Positions 43,737 to 51,990 of a stretch of 64,000 nt of DNA are shown piece after piece (the first letter of the stretch is position 1; each line of letters starts with the position of its first letter). The notes under the pieces are model-generated. The model ran no database searches. It had not been told where the DNA came from and was given only the letters and a program-made list of their open reading frames with translations. The position numbers and the translations under genes are program-made. This DNA comes from Spirosoma terrae (GTDB taxonomy: Bacteria; Bacteroidota; Bacteroidia; Cytophagales; Spirosomataceae): contig NZ_JAAFZH010000008.1 of assembly GCF_010435915.1 (NCBI RefSeq), positions 1-64,000 on the forward strand, written 5' to 3'.

Positions 43737-44666
43737 TCAGTTTAAGGTTGTGGTTAAGCCTAGTCGGCCAGACGTATCGTCGTTGGATAGGCAGAATATG
43801 TTATCATTTTCATCGGGTTGAACTTCCAGCTGCCAGTCAGCGTCGGCGGGGAGCAGGTAGTCCGCCAGCATGCCGATATACGTCAGTCCAATTCCGCCGG
43901 GCAAATAATCGTTGAGCTGATCGTTTGATAGGGGGCCGACTGCTATGCGCACCGTACCGCCGTCATCAATGAGCGTATCGACACTCAGAACCCAGTCCTG
44001 GCCTAATCGACCTGCACCCAAAGGGGCGGGCGAAGCATTGGCAGATACCGTAGTTGTGATATCATTAAAAGCCCCGTAACGAATCTGAACGGGGGTTTGC
44101 AGAAACTCTTCCAGGTAGAATGCCGTCTGTTCCCAATCGCCCACAATACGGTAGGCATTTGTCCAGATCGACAACAGGCAAGCCCGTTGACGGGGTGATA
44201 AAGGAATACCTAAATCGCCCCATAAGTAGCCGTGCAACTCATCCCAGATGGCGCCATAAGCGCGCGTCAAGGCCAGGGCTTCCTGCTCTTCAATCCGCAC
44301 CCGCTGTCGAAACAATTCCTGCTCGAAGGGCAACCAGAACGTACGCGCTTCGGTTTCTTCGCGACGTAGTCGCTTACTTTGTTCAAGCATGGCCCTCGCT
44401 TCATCACGACCGGCACGTAACGGGGGCGAAGGCGGGTGATGGATTACTTCGGGGAGGGAGTCATACAGCCCTTCGCGACTCACATGCAGTACGTGAGTTG
44501 GCGGGTGATGAGTGTCGGATTCATAGGTTTCGACCTTCAGGATATCCGAACTATACGCCCGGCTGAACGTTCCCTGGGGTCGAACAACAATATCGTCGGG
44601 CATGACGATATTCTGTTTTCTGTCGGCAATCCAGACTTCAGCGCGTATGTCGTATAACAGTTTCAT
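43737..44666 (-). CDS. tssG: Type VI baseplate subunit TssG
   Basis: A 309-residue baseplate wedge protein that forms a 2:1 complex with TssF. It starts MKLLYDIRAEVWIADRKQN and has the usual mixed structure, with a central HPPSPPLRAG... segment and a long helical region, ending in a beta-rich part with strands ILLPADADWQLEV. Membership is supported by position directly downstream of tssF (2 bases between the tssF stop and this start), the standard order. Weak overall motif conservation makes the name rest partly on context. Confidence 0.75.
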   Translation of the reverse strand: MKLLYDIRAEVWIADRKQNIVMPDDIVVRPQGTFSRAYSSDILKVETYESDTHHPPTHVLHVSREGLYDSLPEVIHHPPSPPLRAGRDEARAMLEQSKRLRREETEARTFWLPFEQELFRQRVRIEEQEALALTRAYGAIWDELHGYLWGDLGIPLSPRQRACLLSIWTNAYRIVGDWEQTAFYLEEFLQTPVQIRYGAFNDITTTVSANASPAPLGAGRLGQDWVLSVDTLIDDGGTVRIAVGPLSNDQLNDYLPGGIGLTYIGMLADYLLPADADWQLEVQPDENDNIFCLSNDDTSGRLGLTTTLN

Positions 44667-44668
44667 GG

Positions 44669-46477
44669 CTAGGCAAAAGCAGGATTAGTAAGCAGGACAC
44701 GTAACGGCAATAAACCGGTCCATTGGTCCTGTAAGGTGATGGTCAGTTCGTGGGTCAGTTGCCGTTGCTCTTCGGCTGTCAGGCGGGCTGTGCTACGTAG
44801 CGTTACGTGTATATCCAGTGTGCGGATAAGTCCCTGACGTGGATCAGGGCTGACGGCACAGCCTTTCTGAATGTCGACACGCTCGATACTTTCGGGAGCG
44901 GTGGCGCGGCATACCGCCCGTATATCTTCAACAGTCAGCGCCCGACCGCGCGTTAACAAAGCCTGACGAAAAGCGGGCAAACTCGCCGATGGACTCAGGC
45001 GAGCCATACCGCCAAGGGTAGGACGTAGCAAAATGATGCCTTCCCGTCGGAACGAAGGAGCCGTTGAATCGACTCTTGCGCCAATGGGGAGCCGATTTCC
45101 CCGCTCGGCGGCCGTCGACCAATGGTTCACGAAGAGGTTTCCCCGTTGCGGACCGTTATTCACAATCACAAACGGAACTGGCTCTCCAGATGCTACCGTG
45201 GGTATGCTTTGTCGGATACGTAGCAAACTTTTCTGGATATCGTCGATATTGCTACGTAGTGAATCGTAGCCAAGGGCAGCAAACGAAGCACTTTCGTCGC
45301 GCAGTAAATCGATCAGTTGTCGAACAGTTTCGTCTGCATTTCGACTGTCGAATCGGCCCACGCCCTGCCTGCGAAGTGCGTAGCTACGGGCCGTAGGATC
45401 GCTGGCGTTGGCTTCTACATAAGCCGGATAGTCGTTTCCGTCGCTATCCGTTACGTTGGCCAGTTCAATGAGTGGCAAATCGGACTGGATTGGAAAGACA
45501 TTGAGGCCGTCGGTAAGTCGGAAAACCGACCGCCCCATCTGCCGATTAAGAACGGGTATCGCATTGAGTACACATTCTGTTTTGGCCATGATGTCGGCCC
45601 CAAATACAGTCGGGAAAGCAACACGTATCCACGTCAGCATCGGAAGAGTCTGCAGCAGAGTTGGGTCGAAGACATCCGTTAGGCCGGATGGTAAAAAGCT
45701 TCCGGCTGCATTCGGTGTAGGCGTCGGAAATCGGCCATGTACGGTCAGGAAATTGGTCCGATAGTACCGTTCGGCGTGACCCTCCATCATACGTAGCGCG
45801 GCCGACAGATGCGGGTCGAGCTGGCTGTCGGTTCCCGGTTCGACAACTAATGACTGATCATTGAGCCACCAGCGGGTTTGCGGCAGATGCTGAGCGTAGT
45901 CATAAATGGGTAGGGGTAGGTTTTTCCAGTCGAAGAAGAAACGTAACGACAGGTCCTGTGGTAGACCCGGCATGAGTTCAAGGCCGATCCAGAGTGTATA
46001 ATCGGGTAATCGACGCTGAAGCGATGCCTGAGCAACCGGAATGTTGTTGCCAAAATCGTCGATGCGCCAAAGCTGATGTCCCGTTGCCAGACAGGCCACC
46101 CGGCCATTGATCAATGGAAAACGGCCTGCCGGAGACAGGGCAATTTCTTCGCCAGTTTGCGGATGACGGGTTGTGAAGCTGTCCGTGCGGGTTGCTTCGC
46201 CTAGAAGTTCGATAGGACGTACTGCCATGACGCTATGAGCCGGTTTGGGCGCCGTAACGACTTCGGGTAGTAGAAGCTCTACCAGTCTTTCCAGAATTCG
46301 CCCTCGCGACGCCTGAATTTCACTGTATACCCGTTCTGATTCAGTCGCCAACGCACCCACCAGCAAGTCGACCAGCGGGTCGAAAGCTGTTGTGTCAATG
46401 GCGGCTTCCTGATAGCCCCAAAGCCGGGCTGCTTGTTGCAGCATCCGGCTTTTGATCTGGTCGCGGGTGTCAAGCAT
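44669..46477 (-). CDS. tssF: Type VI baseplate subunit TssF
   Basis: The 602-residue main wedge protein of the baseplate, homologous to phage gp6. The conserved N-terminus AARLWGYQEAAIDTTAFDPLVDLLVGALATESERVYSEI, followed by a short link and RILERLVELLLPEVVTAP, is highly characteristic: helices that pack at the wedge core. The C-terminus contains the gp6-like DIRAVCRATAPESIERV strand segment. It overlaps none of its neighbours and has the largest coding length in the baseplate set. GC content seems higher than in the small hydrolase genes upstream. Confidence 0.88.
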   Translation of the reverse strand: MLDTRDQIKSRMLQQAARLWGYQEAAIDTTAFDPLVDLLVGALATESERVYSEIQASRGRILERLVELLLPEVVTAPKPAHSVMAVRPIELLGEATRTDSFTTRHPQTGEEIALSPAGRFPLINGRVACLATGHQLWRIDDFGNNIPVAQASLQRRLPDYTLWIGLELMPGLPQDLSLRFFFDWKNLPLPIYDYAQHLPQTRWWLNDQSLVVEPGTDSQLDPHLSAALRMMEGHAERYYRTNFLTVHGRFPTPTPNAAGSFLPSGLTDVFDPTLLQTLPMLTWIRVAFPTVFGADIMAKTECVLNAIPVLNRQMGRSVFRLTDGLNVFPIQSDLPLIELANVTDSDGNDYPAYVEANASDPTARSYALRRQGVGRFDSRNADETVRQLIDLLRDESASFAALGYDSLRSNIDDIQKSLLRIRQSIPTVASGEPVPFVIVNNGPQRGNLFVNHWSTAAERGNRLPIGARVDSTAPSFRREGIILLRPTLGGMARLSPSASLPAFRQALLTRGRALTVEDIRAVCRATAPESIERVDIQKGCAVSPDPRQGLIRTLDIHVTLRSTARLTAEEQRQLTHELTITLQDQWTGLLPLRVLLTNPAFA

Positions 46478-46519
46478 AGTAGACTAATTGGAAATAATAT
46501 TGGTCTGGTTTTATGTTCG

Positions 46520-47053
46520 TTAATAAACGGGCCTGTCGTGTTTAGATGGGTTAATCAGCTCCCCAATCCGCCAGCTTACTGCTACCATATCTAACTGATC
46601 CTGTATTTGATACGAGAATCCACGACTTGTCATTCCGCGTGAGCGGGGCCACTCGATATGTATATGCGTTTCGTGTTTGTCTGCCCCCGTATAGAGCTTG
46701 GGTCCGCCGTAATCGTCGGTTGTTACGCTATCGTAAATCACGCTCGACCAACCCATAATCGATTTGTTCGTGATGAAAACGTTGACAAGCTCATTGGCCA
46801 GTGCCCACTCATTCCAGTTCGTTTTAAAAAGGAATATGTCGAGCGCCAGACCGTTGTCGTGCGGATCTTTGCTGCCTGGATTCTTGGCCGACGCCTGAAG
46901 CCTGGGTGCCCATTTTCCTTTGGGTTTGGGCTTCCCTCTGGTATCTGTTCCATTATCCCAGTATTTATCCCAGAATATCTTATCAAAAATTTCTGGGAAT
47001 GTTTGTCCCAGCGTAGACTGGAGTTCTAAAACGGCTGGTGCTATTGCTCCCAT
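46520..47053 (-). CDS. Peptidase M15-like peptidoglycan hydrolase, candidate effector
   Basis: A 177-residue protein without signal peptide or membrane helix. Its zinc motif is of M15/VanY type: H65 and D72 in HDNGLALD, and H130 with H132 in HIHIEW. Such enzymes cut peptidoglycan stem peptides (D-Ala-D-Ala carboxy- or L-Ala-D-Glu endopeptidases). Lacking an export signal and lying inside the type VI operon between tssF and a CHAP-like gene, it is best read as a secretion-system effector, though a role in loosening the cell's own wall for assembly is possible. It is distinct from the second M15-like gene at 48035. No adjacent immunity gene is visible. Confidence 0.72.
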   Translation of the reverse strand: MGAIAPAVLELQSTLGQTFPEIFDKIFWDKYWDNGTDTRGKPKPKGKWAPRLQASAKNPGSKDPHDNGLALDIFLFKTNWNEWALANELVNVFITNKSIMGWSSVIYDSVTTDDYGGPKLYTGADKHETHIHIEWPRSRGMTSRGFSYQIQDQLDMVAVSWRIGELINPSKHDRPVY

Positions 47054-47084
47054 AATTGTCAGTCAGATTTCGTATGTCCGCCTG

Positions 47085-47564
47085 TTATTTCTTTATTGGC
47101 CGATAGGCCCAGATTCTACCTGAGATACTGACCGATTCGCCCCCATTAAGCCCAGTACCGGCAGTCAGATAAATGGTGTTTAATTGTACCGACTTGCTGT
47201 TATTCACATTCTGCTCATAAGCGGCAACGACCTTGGCACCGATAACTGGATAGACACCGGCAACGATGGCCGTATGATGCGGTCGATTCTGCGTTTGCCA
47301 GGCTCCGTTGTTGCTGGTTACTTTGGCGATGTAGCTACGGAATTGGAGAATATCGCCTGGCTCAACATCCTTGACTTGAATAGGAGTGCCCCAGCGGTAG
47401 TCTGCATTGGCTGTTACGTTTTTAGCGCCCATAATATCGTTTGAGGTTTTGGCCCCGGCATATTTCAGTGCTTCTTCGGCCAGGTCCCAGCATTCTCCGC
47501 GTTTAACCTGCTTTCCATACTGGGTTGTGGCGAAACCAACCACACTTAAACTCGTAGCATTCAT
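47085..47564 (-). CDS. CHAP/NlpC-P60-like amidase, candidate effector
   Basis: A 159-residue cysteine-peptidase-like protein with no signal peptide. The likely nucleophile is C25 in GECWDLAEEAL, followed by GDILQFR and H96-H97 in HHTAIV: the Cys-His order and spacing of CHAP/NlpC-P60 hydrolases. These cut bonds in the peptidoglycan stem or crosslinks. Placed between an M15-like hydrolase and tssE in the same operon, it fits a candidate effector. Family resolution (CHAP against NlpC/P60) is not possible here. Confidence 0.65.
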   Translation of the reverse strand: MNATSLSVVGFATTQYGKQVKRGECWDLAEEALKYAGAKTSNDIMGAKNVTANADYRWGTPIQVKDVEPGDILQFRSYIAKVTSNNGAWQTQNRPHHTAIVAGVYPVIGAKVVAAYEQNVNNSKSVQLNTIYLTAGTGLNGGESVSISGRIWAYRPIKK

Positions 47565-47584
47565 AGCTTTATTGGTTTTGGCCG

Positions 47585-48022
47585 TTACTCGCTGGCTACC
47601 GGGCTGAAATACATGATAAATGTTTGCTCAGGTAACGTTTCGCCCGTTTCGGGTAGGTTGCCGCTTACCCGAATCGTGATACGTCTACGGATTCGAATGA
47701 TACGTCCATCCGCATCCTGATCGGCCGGTTCGTCGATATTGACATAGACCCGTGCATATTGCAGACGCTTTTCATACTGAATAATCAGGTTGGTAATCGT
47801 CTGTTCGGCATCGCTTTTCCACTGCGTTGGGTTTGTAATGTTCGCGTAGTCTTCGCCCCAAATGCCGCATCCCATTTCCGGGTCATACCGATATTCGTCC
47901 AGCCGGGTCGATAGCAGCAGGTTGATATGTTCCCGAATAGCTTCGATGGTCGGTATACGCGGCTGCGTCCGCTTATGAAGCAGATTGGTGATGGGGCCGT
48001 GGAGCGAATAGGCGTTGGGCAT
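47585..48022 (-). CDS. tssE: Type VI baseplate subunit TssE (gp25-like)
   Basis: A 145-residue gp25/GPW-family protein that starts sheath assembly at the baseplate. Characteristic are the N-terminal IEAIREHINLLLSTRLDEYRYDPEMGCGIW and the later strand RIRRRITIRVSGNLP. The usual E-x-R motif of gp25 family proteins appears in the first helix region (LLSTR...YDPEMG). It is flanked on both sides by peptidoglycan-hydrolase genes, an order not seen in the standard clusters I know. Start at 48022 gives MPNAYSLHGP. Confidence 0.88.
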   Translation of the reverse strand: MPNAYSLHGPITNLLHKRTQPRIPTIEAIREHINLLLSTRLDEYRYDPEMGCGIWGEDYANITNPTQWKSDAEQTITNLIIQYEKRLQYARVYVNIDEPADQDADGRIIRIRRRITIRVSGNLPETGETLPEQTFIMYFSPVASE

Positions 48023-48034
48023 GGATAATAATGA

Positions 48035-48487
48035 TTATAAGCTGATGGTCATCCCTTCAAGAAATACCATTTCATTACGTGTTTGGGCCGATGTTACCTC
48101 AACATGAACACAGTGGTTCGACCATTCTGTAATGATCTTCTGAATACTCAGCCTGCCGTCGGCCTGGGCTTTTTCGACCGCCTGCCGAATCTCTTTCAGG
48201 TTTTTGCCGGATAAGTCGAAGGCCAGTCCTTTTTGATGAGCACTTCGACCAGGTTCGGCGATTTTGTAATTTTTCTTACGCAGATAGGATAGCGCAGGTA
48301 ACCACGTTCCTTTGTCAGCGAGGGTTGGTGCTTGTTTGAAGTCGAACTTTTCCTTTCTGGCATATTTGACGATGGTATCTAGTTGATCCTGAGCAGTACG
48401 TATGACTGACGTTAGCCGGGTGCCTTCAGGTAGATATTCTTGTAGTATGTTCCAGACGAATTCGTGTTGCGCTTCCAGCCTTGCCAT
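48035..48487 (-). CDS. Peptidase M15-like peptidoglycan hydrolase, candidate effector
   Basis: A 150-residue soluble protein with an M15-type zinc site: H84 and D91 in SAHQKGLAFDLSG and H128 in CVHVEV, with H125 nearby. The S-x-H-x-x-x-x-x-x-D signature is that of D,D-carboxypeptidases and L-alanyl-D-glutamate endopeptidases such as phage-type enzymes. No signal peptide. It lies 12 bases upstream of tssE and downstream of a predicted amidase; with the M15-like protein at 46520 it makes two enzymes of the same class, which share only the motif, not the whole sequence. Confidence 0.75.
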   Translation of the reverse strand: MARLEAQHEFVWNILQEYLPEGTRLTSVIRTAQDQLDTIVKYARKEKFDFKQAPTLADKGTWLPALSYLRKKNYKIAEPGRSAHQKGLAFDLSGKNLKEIRQAVEKAQADGRLSIQKIITEWSNHCVHVEVTSAQTRNEMVFLEGMTISL

Positions 48488-48582
48488 TGAGTTATACAGG
48501 TTAGTTGTTGCTTCGGTTTTGTTCTTATTTACTAGTTCTGTTGAAATTGCTTGGTGGTATGTACATCTATCCGATCGCTTGT

Positions 48583-49110
48583 CTACCAGTAACTTGGAGT
48601 CGTCTGGGAAAAGGCCATAACCTGGGCGATACTTAGGATAGAAGGTCGTTGAGCAATTACATTGGGGCCTGGACAGGACGTATGGCCTGTTTTTTCCATG
48701 GAATGGTAGCCAAGCCCCGCATCGCCAGGTTTATTGGCCAGGTCAAACGTTACGCTGTGCTCTTCATAGAGCCAGGCGTATAGCGTAGCAACCGTATAAA
48801 GTTGTTGAACGGTTAGCGAATCGCCGGGGCTGGCAGCACATTCAATACTGATGTATTTTGTTGACCATTCTTCCGCCCAGTCGTGGTATTTCGTGTCAAT
48901 GAACTGGCCTAATTTACCATCGGTCTGTACGCCAAAATGGGAGGGGAAAGGGTTACTTCCTCCAGGGCTAAAGGTGGCTAATAATCCTGCTAATGTATTT
49001 CGGCGACTATTGGAGATATGCAGAATTAAGCCGAGTGGTTCTGCACCCTGTCGACGTTGCTCCTGCTTGGTTTTAACAGGCATCCAATAAGCAAATGGAC
49101 AAATAGCCAT
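48583..49110 (-). CDS. N-acetylmuramoyl-L-alanine amidase, candidate effector
   Basis: A 175-residue amidase_2/PGRP-like protein without signal peptide. Zinc ligand candidates are H31 (ILHISNS), H135 (GYHSM) and C146 in HTSCPGP, a CPGP ending typical of T7-lysozyme-like amidases; the core strands SHFGVQTDGKLGQFID and YISIECAA also fit. It would cut between MurNAc and L-Ala in peptidoglycan. It is the first hydrolase gene after vgrG (12 bases), so it is the best candidate cargo of that VgrG. Confidence 0.78.
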   Translation of the reverse strand: MAICPFAYWMPVKTKQEQRRQGAEPLGLILHISNSRRNTLAGLLATFSPGGSNPFPSHFGVQTDGKLGQFIDTKYHDWAEEWSTKYISIECAASPGDSLTVQQLYTVATLYAWLYEEHSVTFDLANKPGDAGLGYHSMEKTGHTSCPGPNVIAQRPSILSIAQVMAFSQTTPSYW

Positions 49111-49122
49111 ACTAGTATGGAT

Positions 49123-50973
49123 TTAATTAATCATGACAATCGCACCTTTTAACATGGCCTGAGCCCCACCATCGAGTTCAAGACCAGCGCTGGCTTTCAC
49201 CGATGTTTGTACATCACCTTCAATTTTGACGCCCATCCCTTTCATCTCGGCACTGATGCTGCCTTCCAGTTTGAGTGTATTATCGGCCTTCACGGCGATT
49301 TCGCCAGTGGCCGATACCTTCATGTCCTGATCGTTCTTGATCTCTGATTTCCCCGCTTCTACGTTCCACTCTTCAGACGCCTTCATGTTGATCTTTTTAG
49401 CACTCATATTGATCGTGCCTGCATCCATATTAATGGTGCCCTGGCTTTTGATATTGATATGAGTACCGCCATCGAGCGAGAGAATAATGTGGTTCTTACG
49501 GTCTTTATCGTGTAGGCTTATGCACTCCTTGCCCGATTCGTCGCTGATGACAATGTGGTTGCCGCCACGGGTAATGATGGCTTTGAAATGATTGTCGGCC
49601 GAATAATACGTATTCATTTTGTTCTGCTTATTCGGCACAACACCCGCTATCAACGGCCGGGCAGGATCGTCATTTTCGAAAATGACCATTACGGTCTCGT
49701 TGATCTCCGGGATGAAGTAAAATCCCTGATTCTGACCGCCGTTATAGGGCGAAATCTGACGTACCCAGGTCGATGATTCGCTATCGCCCTGCGCATCCTG
49801 CCACAGGAAATTTACCCGAATACGTCCCAGCTGTTCCGGGTCGTCGACATGAGTTACTTTGGCCAGCTGTGTGGTAGCGTGGGGTAAGTAAAAAGTGGGA
49901 TTTGTTCGAAATTCGACACCCGCCGGAATCGCTTCAAATCGGTTCGAATAGCCACCTCCTAAGTCAGCTTCGTGGCTGATTGAAATGATTCGGTATTGCC
50001 CCAGACTTTCAGTGCGTTGTGAGCGGGCATTGAGGCTTGTGCTTTCCTTTATATCGATAACTGACCCAACTTTAAGGCCAATTTTGGTGCTGGAACCACT
50101 AAAAATAACCGAATTCGCAACGGACGCTTTTTTCTCATAACCTGCCTGTTGTTTGGCTTCGCTGTCGGTCCAGACCGGAATGGGCGAGTGACTGAATGTA
50201 CGTTCTGGATAGAGATTTTCGGCTTTGTCGATCAAAAATTGACCGTATTCACCCAGCCCCGATACGCGTACGTCTTTGGAATGGCTTTTAACAGTCTGCA
50301 ACTTAACGTAATTGAAATCTTCAATGAAGAATTCTCCGCCTGGCAGATCCATGCGCATATCGAATGAGCTTATGTCATTGCCAAATTGTAGCTCAATGGG
50401 CGATCCGCTGGGAACGTCGCCGAATACGGTTCGGTCGCCGTCGAAGTAGAACCAGTTTCCAGTGGCTGCTGCAAACCGGTGCAGGAAATTGTATGTGCTT
50501 TCGTCAAATTTTACTACGTAGTCTTCGGTCTGGTTGTTACGTGGGCTGGCACTGGGTTTAAGCAGGCTTTGATTGTATTCACTCAGCACCTTATTGACGA
50601 TGGCAGCGTGGTCTTTTTGGAAAAAGGCAGCATAGCGCGATCCCTGTTCCAGCAGAATAGAAGCACTAAAGCCACGGATTACTACCGAGCTACCGCTGGC
50701 TACCTGCTTGGATAAATAGAGTTGCGTAATGAACCCGCGAAAGACGAACGGCGAGCCTCCGCCCTGGCGGTATTTGATGGTAATCGTAACTTCTTTACTA
50801 ATAAATTCTTTGGATTGGTTGATCTTCATCGCTCCAGCGCCTTCGACCTGTTCGATCGGTACGTTCAGTTCAAACGTATGATGGCGGTCGATCCACTGGC
50901 TGATACTCACCCGAGAAAAAATGTCGACCCGTTTTCCGCCGATTTCGATCTGGACGCTAGATAGATTACTCAT
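49123..50973 (-). CDS. vgrG: Type VI spike protein VgrG (TssI)
   Basis: A 616-residue trimeric spike protein. Residues about 1-370 form the gp27-like base (Rhs/VgrG start YRQGGGSPFVFRGFITQLYLS), then the gp5 OB-fold (AKVTHVDDPEQLGRIRVNFLWQ and SPYNGGQNQGFYFIPEINETVMVIFENDDPARPLIAGV), and a long C-terminal beta-helix needle of short alternating repeats (INMDAGTINMSAKKINMKAS..., to about residue 610). The needle end is plain, without a fused toxin domain. It is upstream of the amidase gene and downstream of the small glycine-rich gene and hcp. Confidence 0.93.
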   Translation of the reverse strand: MSNLSSVQIEIGGKRVDIFSRVSISQWIDRHHTFELNVPIEQVEGAGAMKINQSKEFISKEVTITIKYRQGGGSPFVFRGFITQLYLSKQVASGSSVVIRGFSASILLEQGSRYAAFFQKDHAAIVNKVLSEYNQSLLKPSASPRNNQTEDYVVKFDESTYNFLHRFAAATGNWFYFDGDRTVFGDVPSGSPIELQFGNDISSFDMRMDLPGGEFFIEDFNYVKLQTVKSHSKDVRVSGLGEYGQFLIDKAENLYPERTFSHSPIPVWTDSEAKQQAGYEKKASVANSVIFSGSSTKIGLKVGSVIDIKESTSLNARSQRTESLGQYRIISISHEADLGGGYSNRFEAIPAGVEFRTNPTFYLPHATTQLAKVTHVDDPEQLGRIRVNFLWQDAQGDSESSTWVRQISPYNGGQNQGFYFIPEINETVMVIFENDDPARPLIAGVVPNKQNKMNTYYSADNHFKAIITRGGNHIVISDESGKECISLHDKDRKNHIILSLDGGTHINIKSQGTINMDAGTINMSAKKINMKASEEWNVEAGKSEIKNDQDMKVSATGEIAVKADNTLKLEGSISAEMKGMGVKIEGDVQTSVKASAGLELDGGAQAMLKGAIVMIN

Positions 50974-51112
50974 TGGTCTTGCGTAATTTGAATTACTTGT
51001 CTTACTACCTGCACTACGTCTGGAGGGTTATTTTACTCCTCCGGGGCAGTGTGATTACTTCTATGATTGAGGCCGCCTGGCGTTAATGCGTGATCGAAAA
51101 CCTTATTACAGG

Positions 51113-51439
51113 TTATTCATCGTCAAAAAGCCCGTCAACTGGCTTTCGGCCATGTTGCGAGAAACTCTTGGCTGCTTCGCGGATAATTTTATCGCCACCC
51201 GCCATGACCTGTGTAATCAGAACTTTACCAACAGAGAATCCAACAAAAGCGGCTGCACCAGCTACTACGATGCCTCCACTCGCTGCCGCAAAGCCAAATC
51301 CGGCGGCCATACCTAGCGGGCCTAGCTTTGTTGTTTTCTCTTTAGCGTAATTCCACAGCCCTTCGATCTCTGCTTCATTGTAAATGCCAGCTTTTCCCAG
51401 TTCTGACTCAAAATGTTCACGGTTTAGTTGGGGACCCAC
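51113..51439 (-). CDS. Small glycine-rich, possibly membrane-active protein
   Basis: A 108-residue protein of no family I recognise. The first third is polar and helical (LNREHFESELGKAGIYNEAEIEGLW); residues about 42-78 form a glycine/alanine-rich hydrophobic stretch (MAAGFGFAAASGGIVVAGAA and on) with G-x-x-x-G-like spacing, like a glycine zipper; the C-terminus is basic and polar. It lies between hcp and vgrG with a 139-base gap to vgrG and after an internal terminator. Possible roles are a small pore-forming effector, an Hcp- or VgrG-bound adapter or an immunity protein. None can be proven here. Confidence 0.6.
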   Translation of the reverse strand: MGPQLNREHFESELGKAGIYNEAEIEGLWNYAKEKTTKLGPLGMAAGFGFAAASGGIVVAGAAAFVGFSVGKVLITQVMAGGDKIIREAAKSFSQHGRKPVDGLFDDE

Positions 51440-51474
51440 TGTATGCTATTGGTTAGTGAGAAATATGGATTATT

Positions 51475-51518
51475 AAAAAAGATACACCCTGGACAGCCAC
51501 AGGTTAGCTATCCAGGGT
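51475..51518 (-). terminator. Internal terminator just after hcp
   Basis: On the minus strand a 12-base stem (51507-51518 pairing with 51486-51497, one G-U) is followed after a few bases by a run of six T (complement of 51475-51480). It begins 11 bases after the hcp stop codon. It should end most transcripts after hcp and let some pass to the genes downstream. Confidence 0.75.
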
Positions 51519-51528
51519 TTAGCCTGAT

Positions 51529-51924
51529 TTAATAAGCAGCCCATTTATTTTCATGGCTGGCTCCGTCAATAGACAGTTTGCGGGCCGAAATCACGACGCT
51601 GGTAGACATAGGCGAGTTGTTACGGGCATCCATACTCTCCGAATAGCCGGTCAGGAAGGCATCTTCGAACTTAAGTTCTTTCATTGGTGAATCTTCGTCC
51701 TGCTTATAGAACTTGATATTACCGCTGAATTTTTTGTTTGGGTCGATCATCATCTTGAAAGCGGTTGTGTCTTTCGTGGATTCGAACTCCGCATTTACCT
51801 GGCCACCCATTACGTCAGATGTCGGTTTTCCGGTAGTATAGTCCGTGTTTTGGCCTAATGAAAAACTGCAATGTAACAGGCGATATTCAGTGCCATCGAG
51901 GTCAATAGTTGCTTTGAAAGCCAT
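51529..51924 (-). CDS. hcp: Type VI tube protein Hcp (TssD)
   Basis: A 131-residue Bacteroidota-type tube protein that stacks as hexamers inside the sheath and carries small effectors. It starts MAFKATIDLDGTEYRLLHCSFSLGQNTDYTTGKPTSDVMGGQ, the recognisable TssD N-terminus with G-K-P-T and G-G-Q turns, and ends SARKLSIDGASHENKW, the exposed C-terminal region. Length matches the family. A terminator directly after it explains how it could be made in excess over the downstream genes. Confidence 0.92.
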   Translation of the reverse strand: MAFKATIDLDGTEYRLLHCSFSLGQNTDYTTGKPTSDVMGGQVNAEFESTKDTTAFKMMIDPNKKFSGNIKFYKQDEDSPMKELKFEDAFLTGYSESMDARNNSPMSTSVVISARKLSIDGASHENKWAAY

Positions 51925-51990
51925 GGTGATAATTGGTTATTGGTTGTTTGAAAAAAATAGTTGAATGGTACTCTCGTTTAACTTGTAGAA

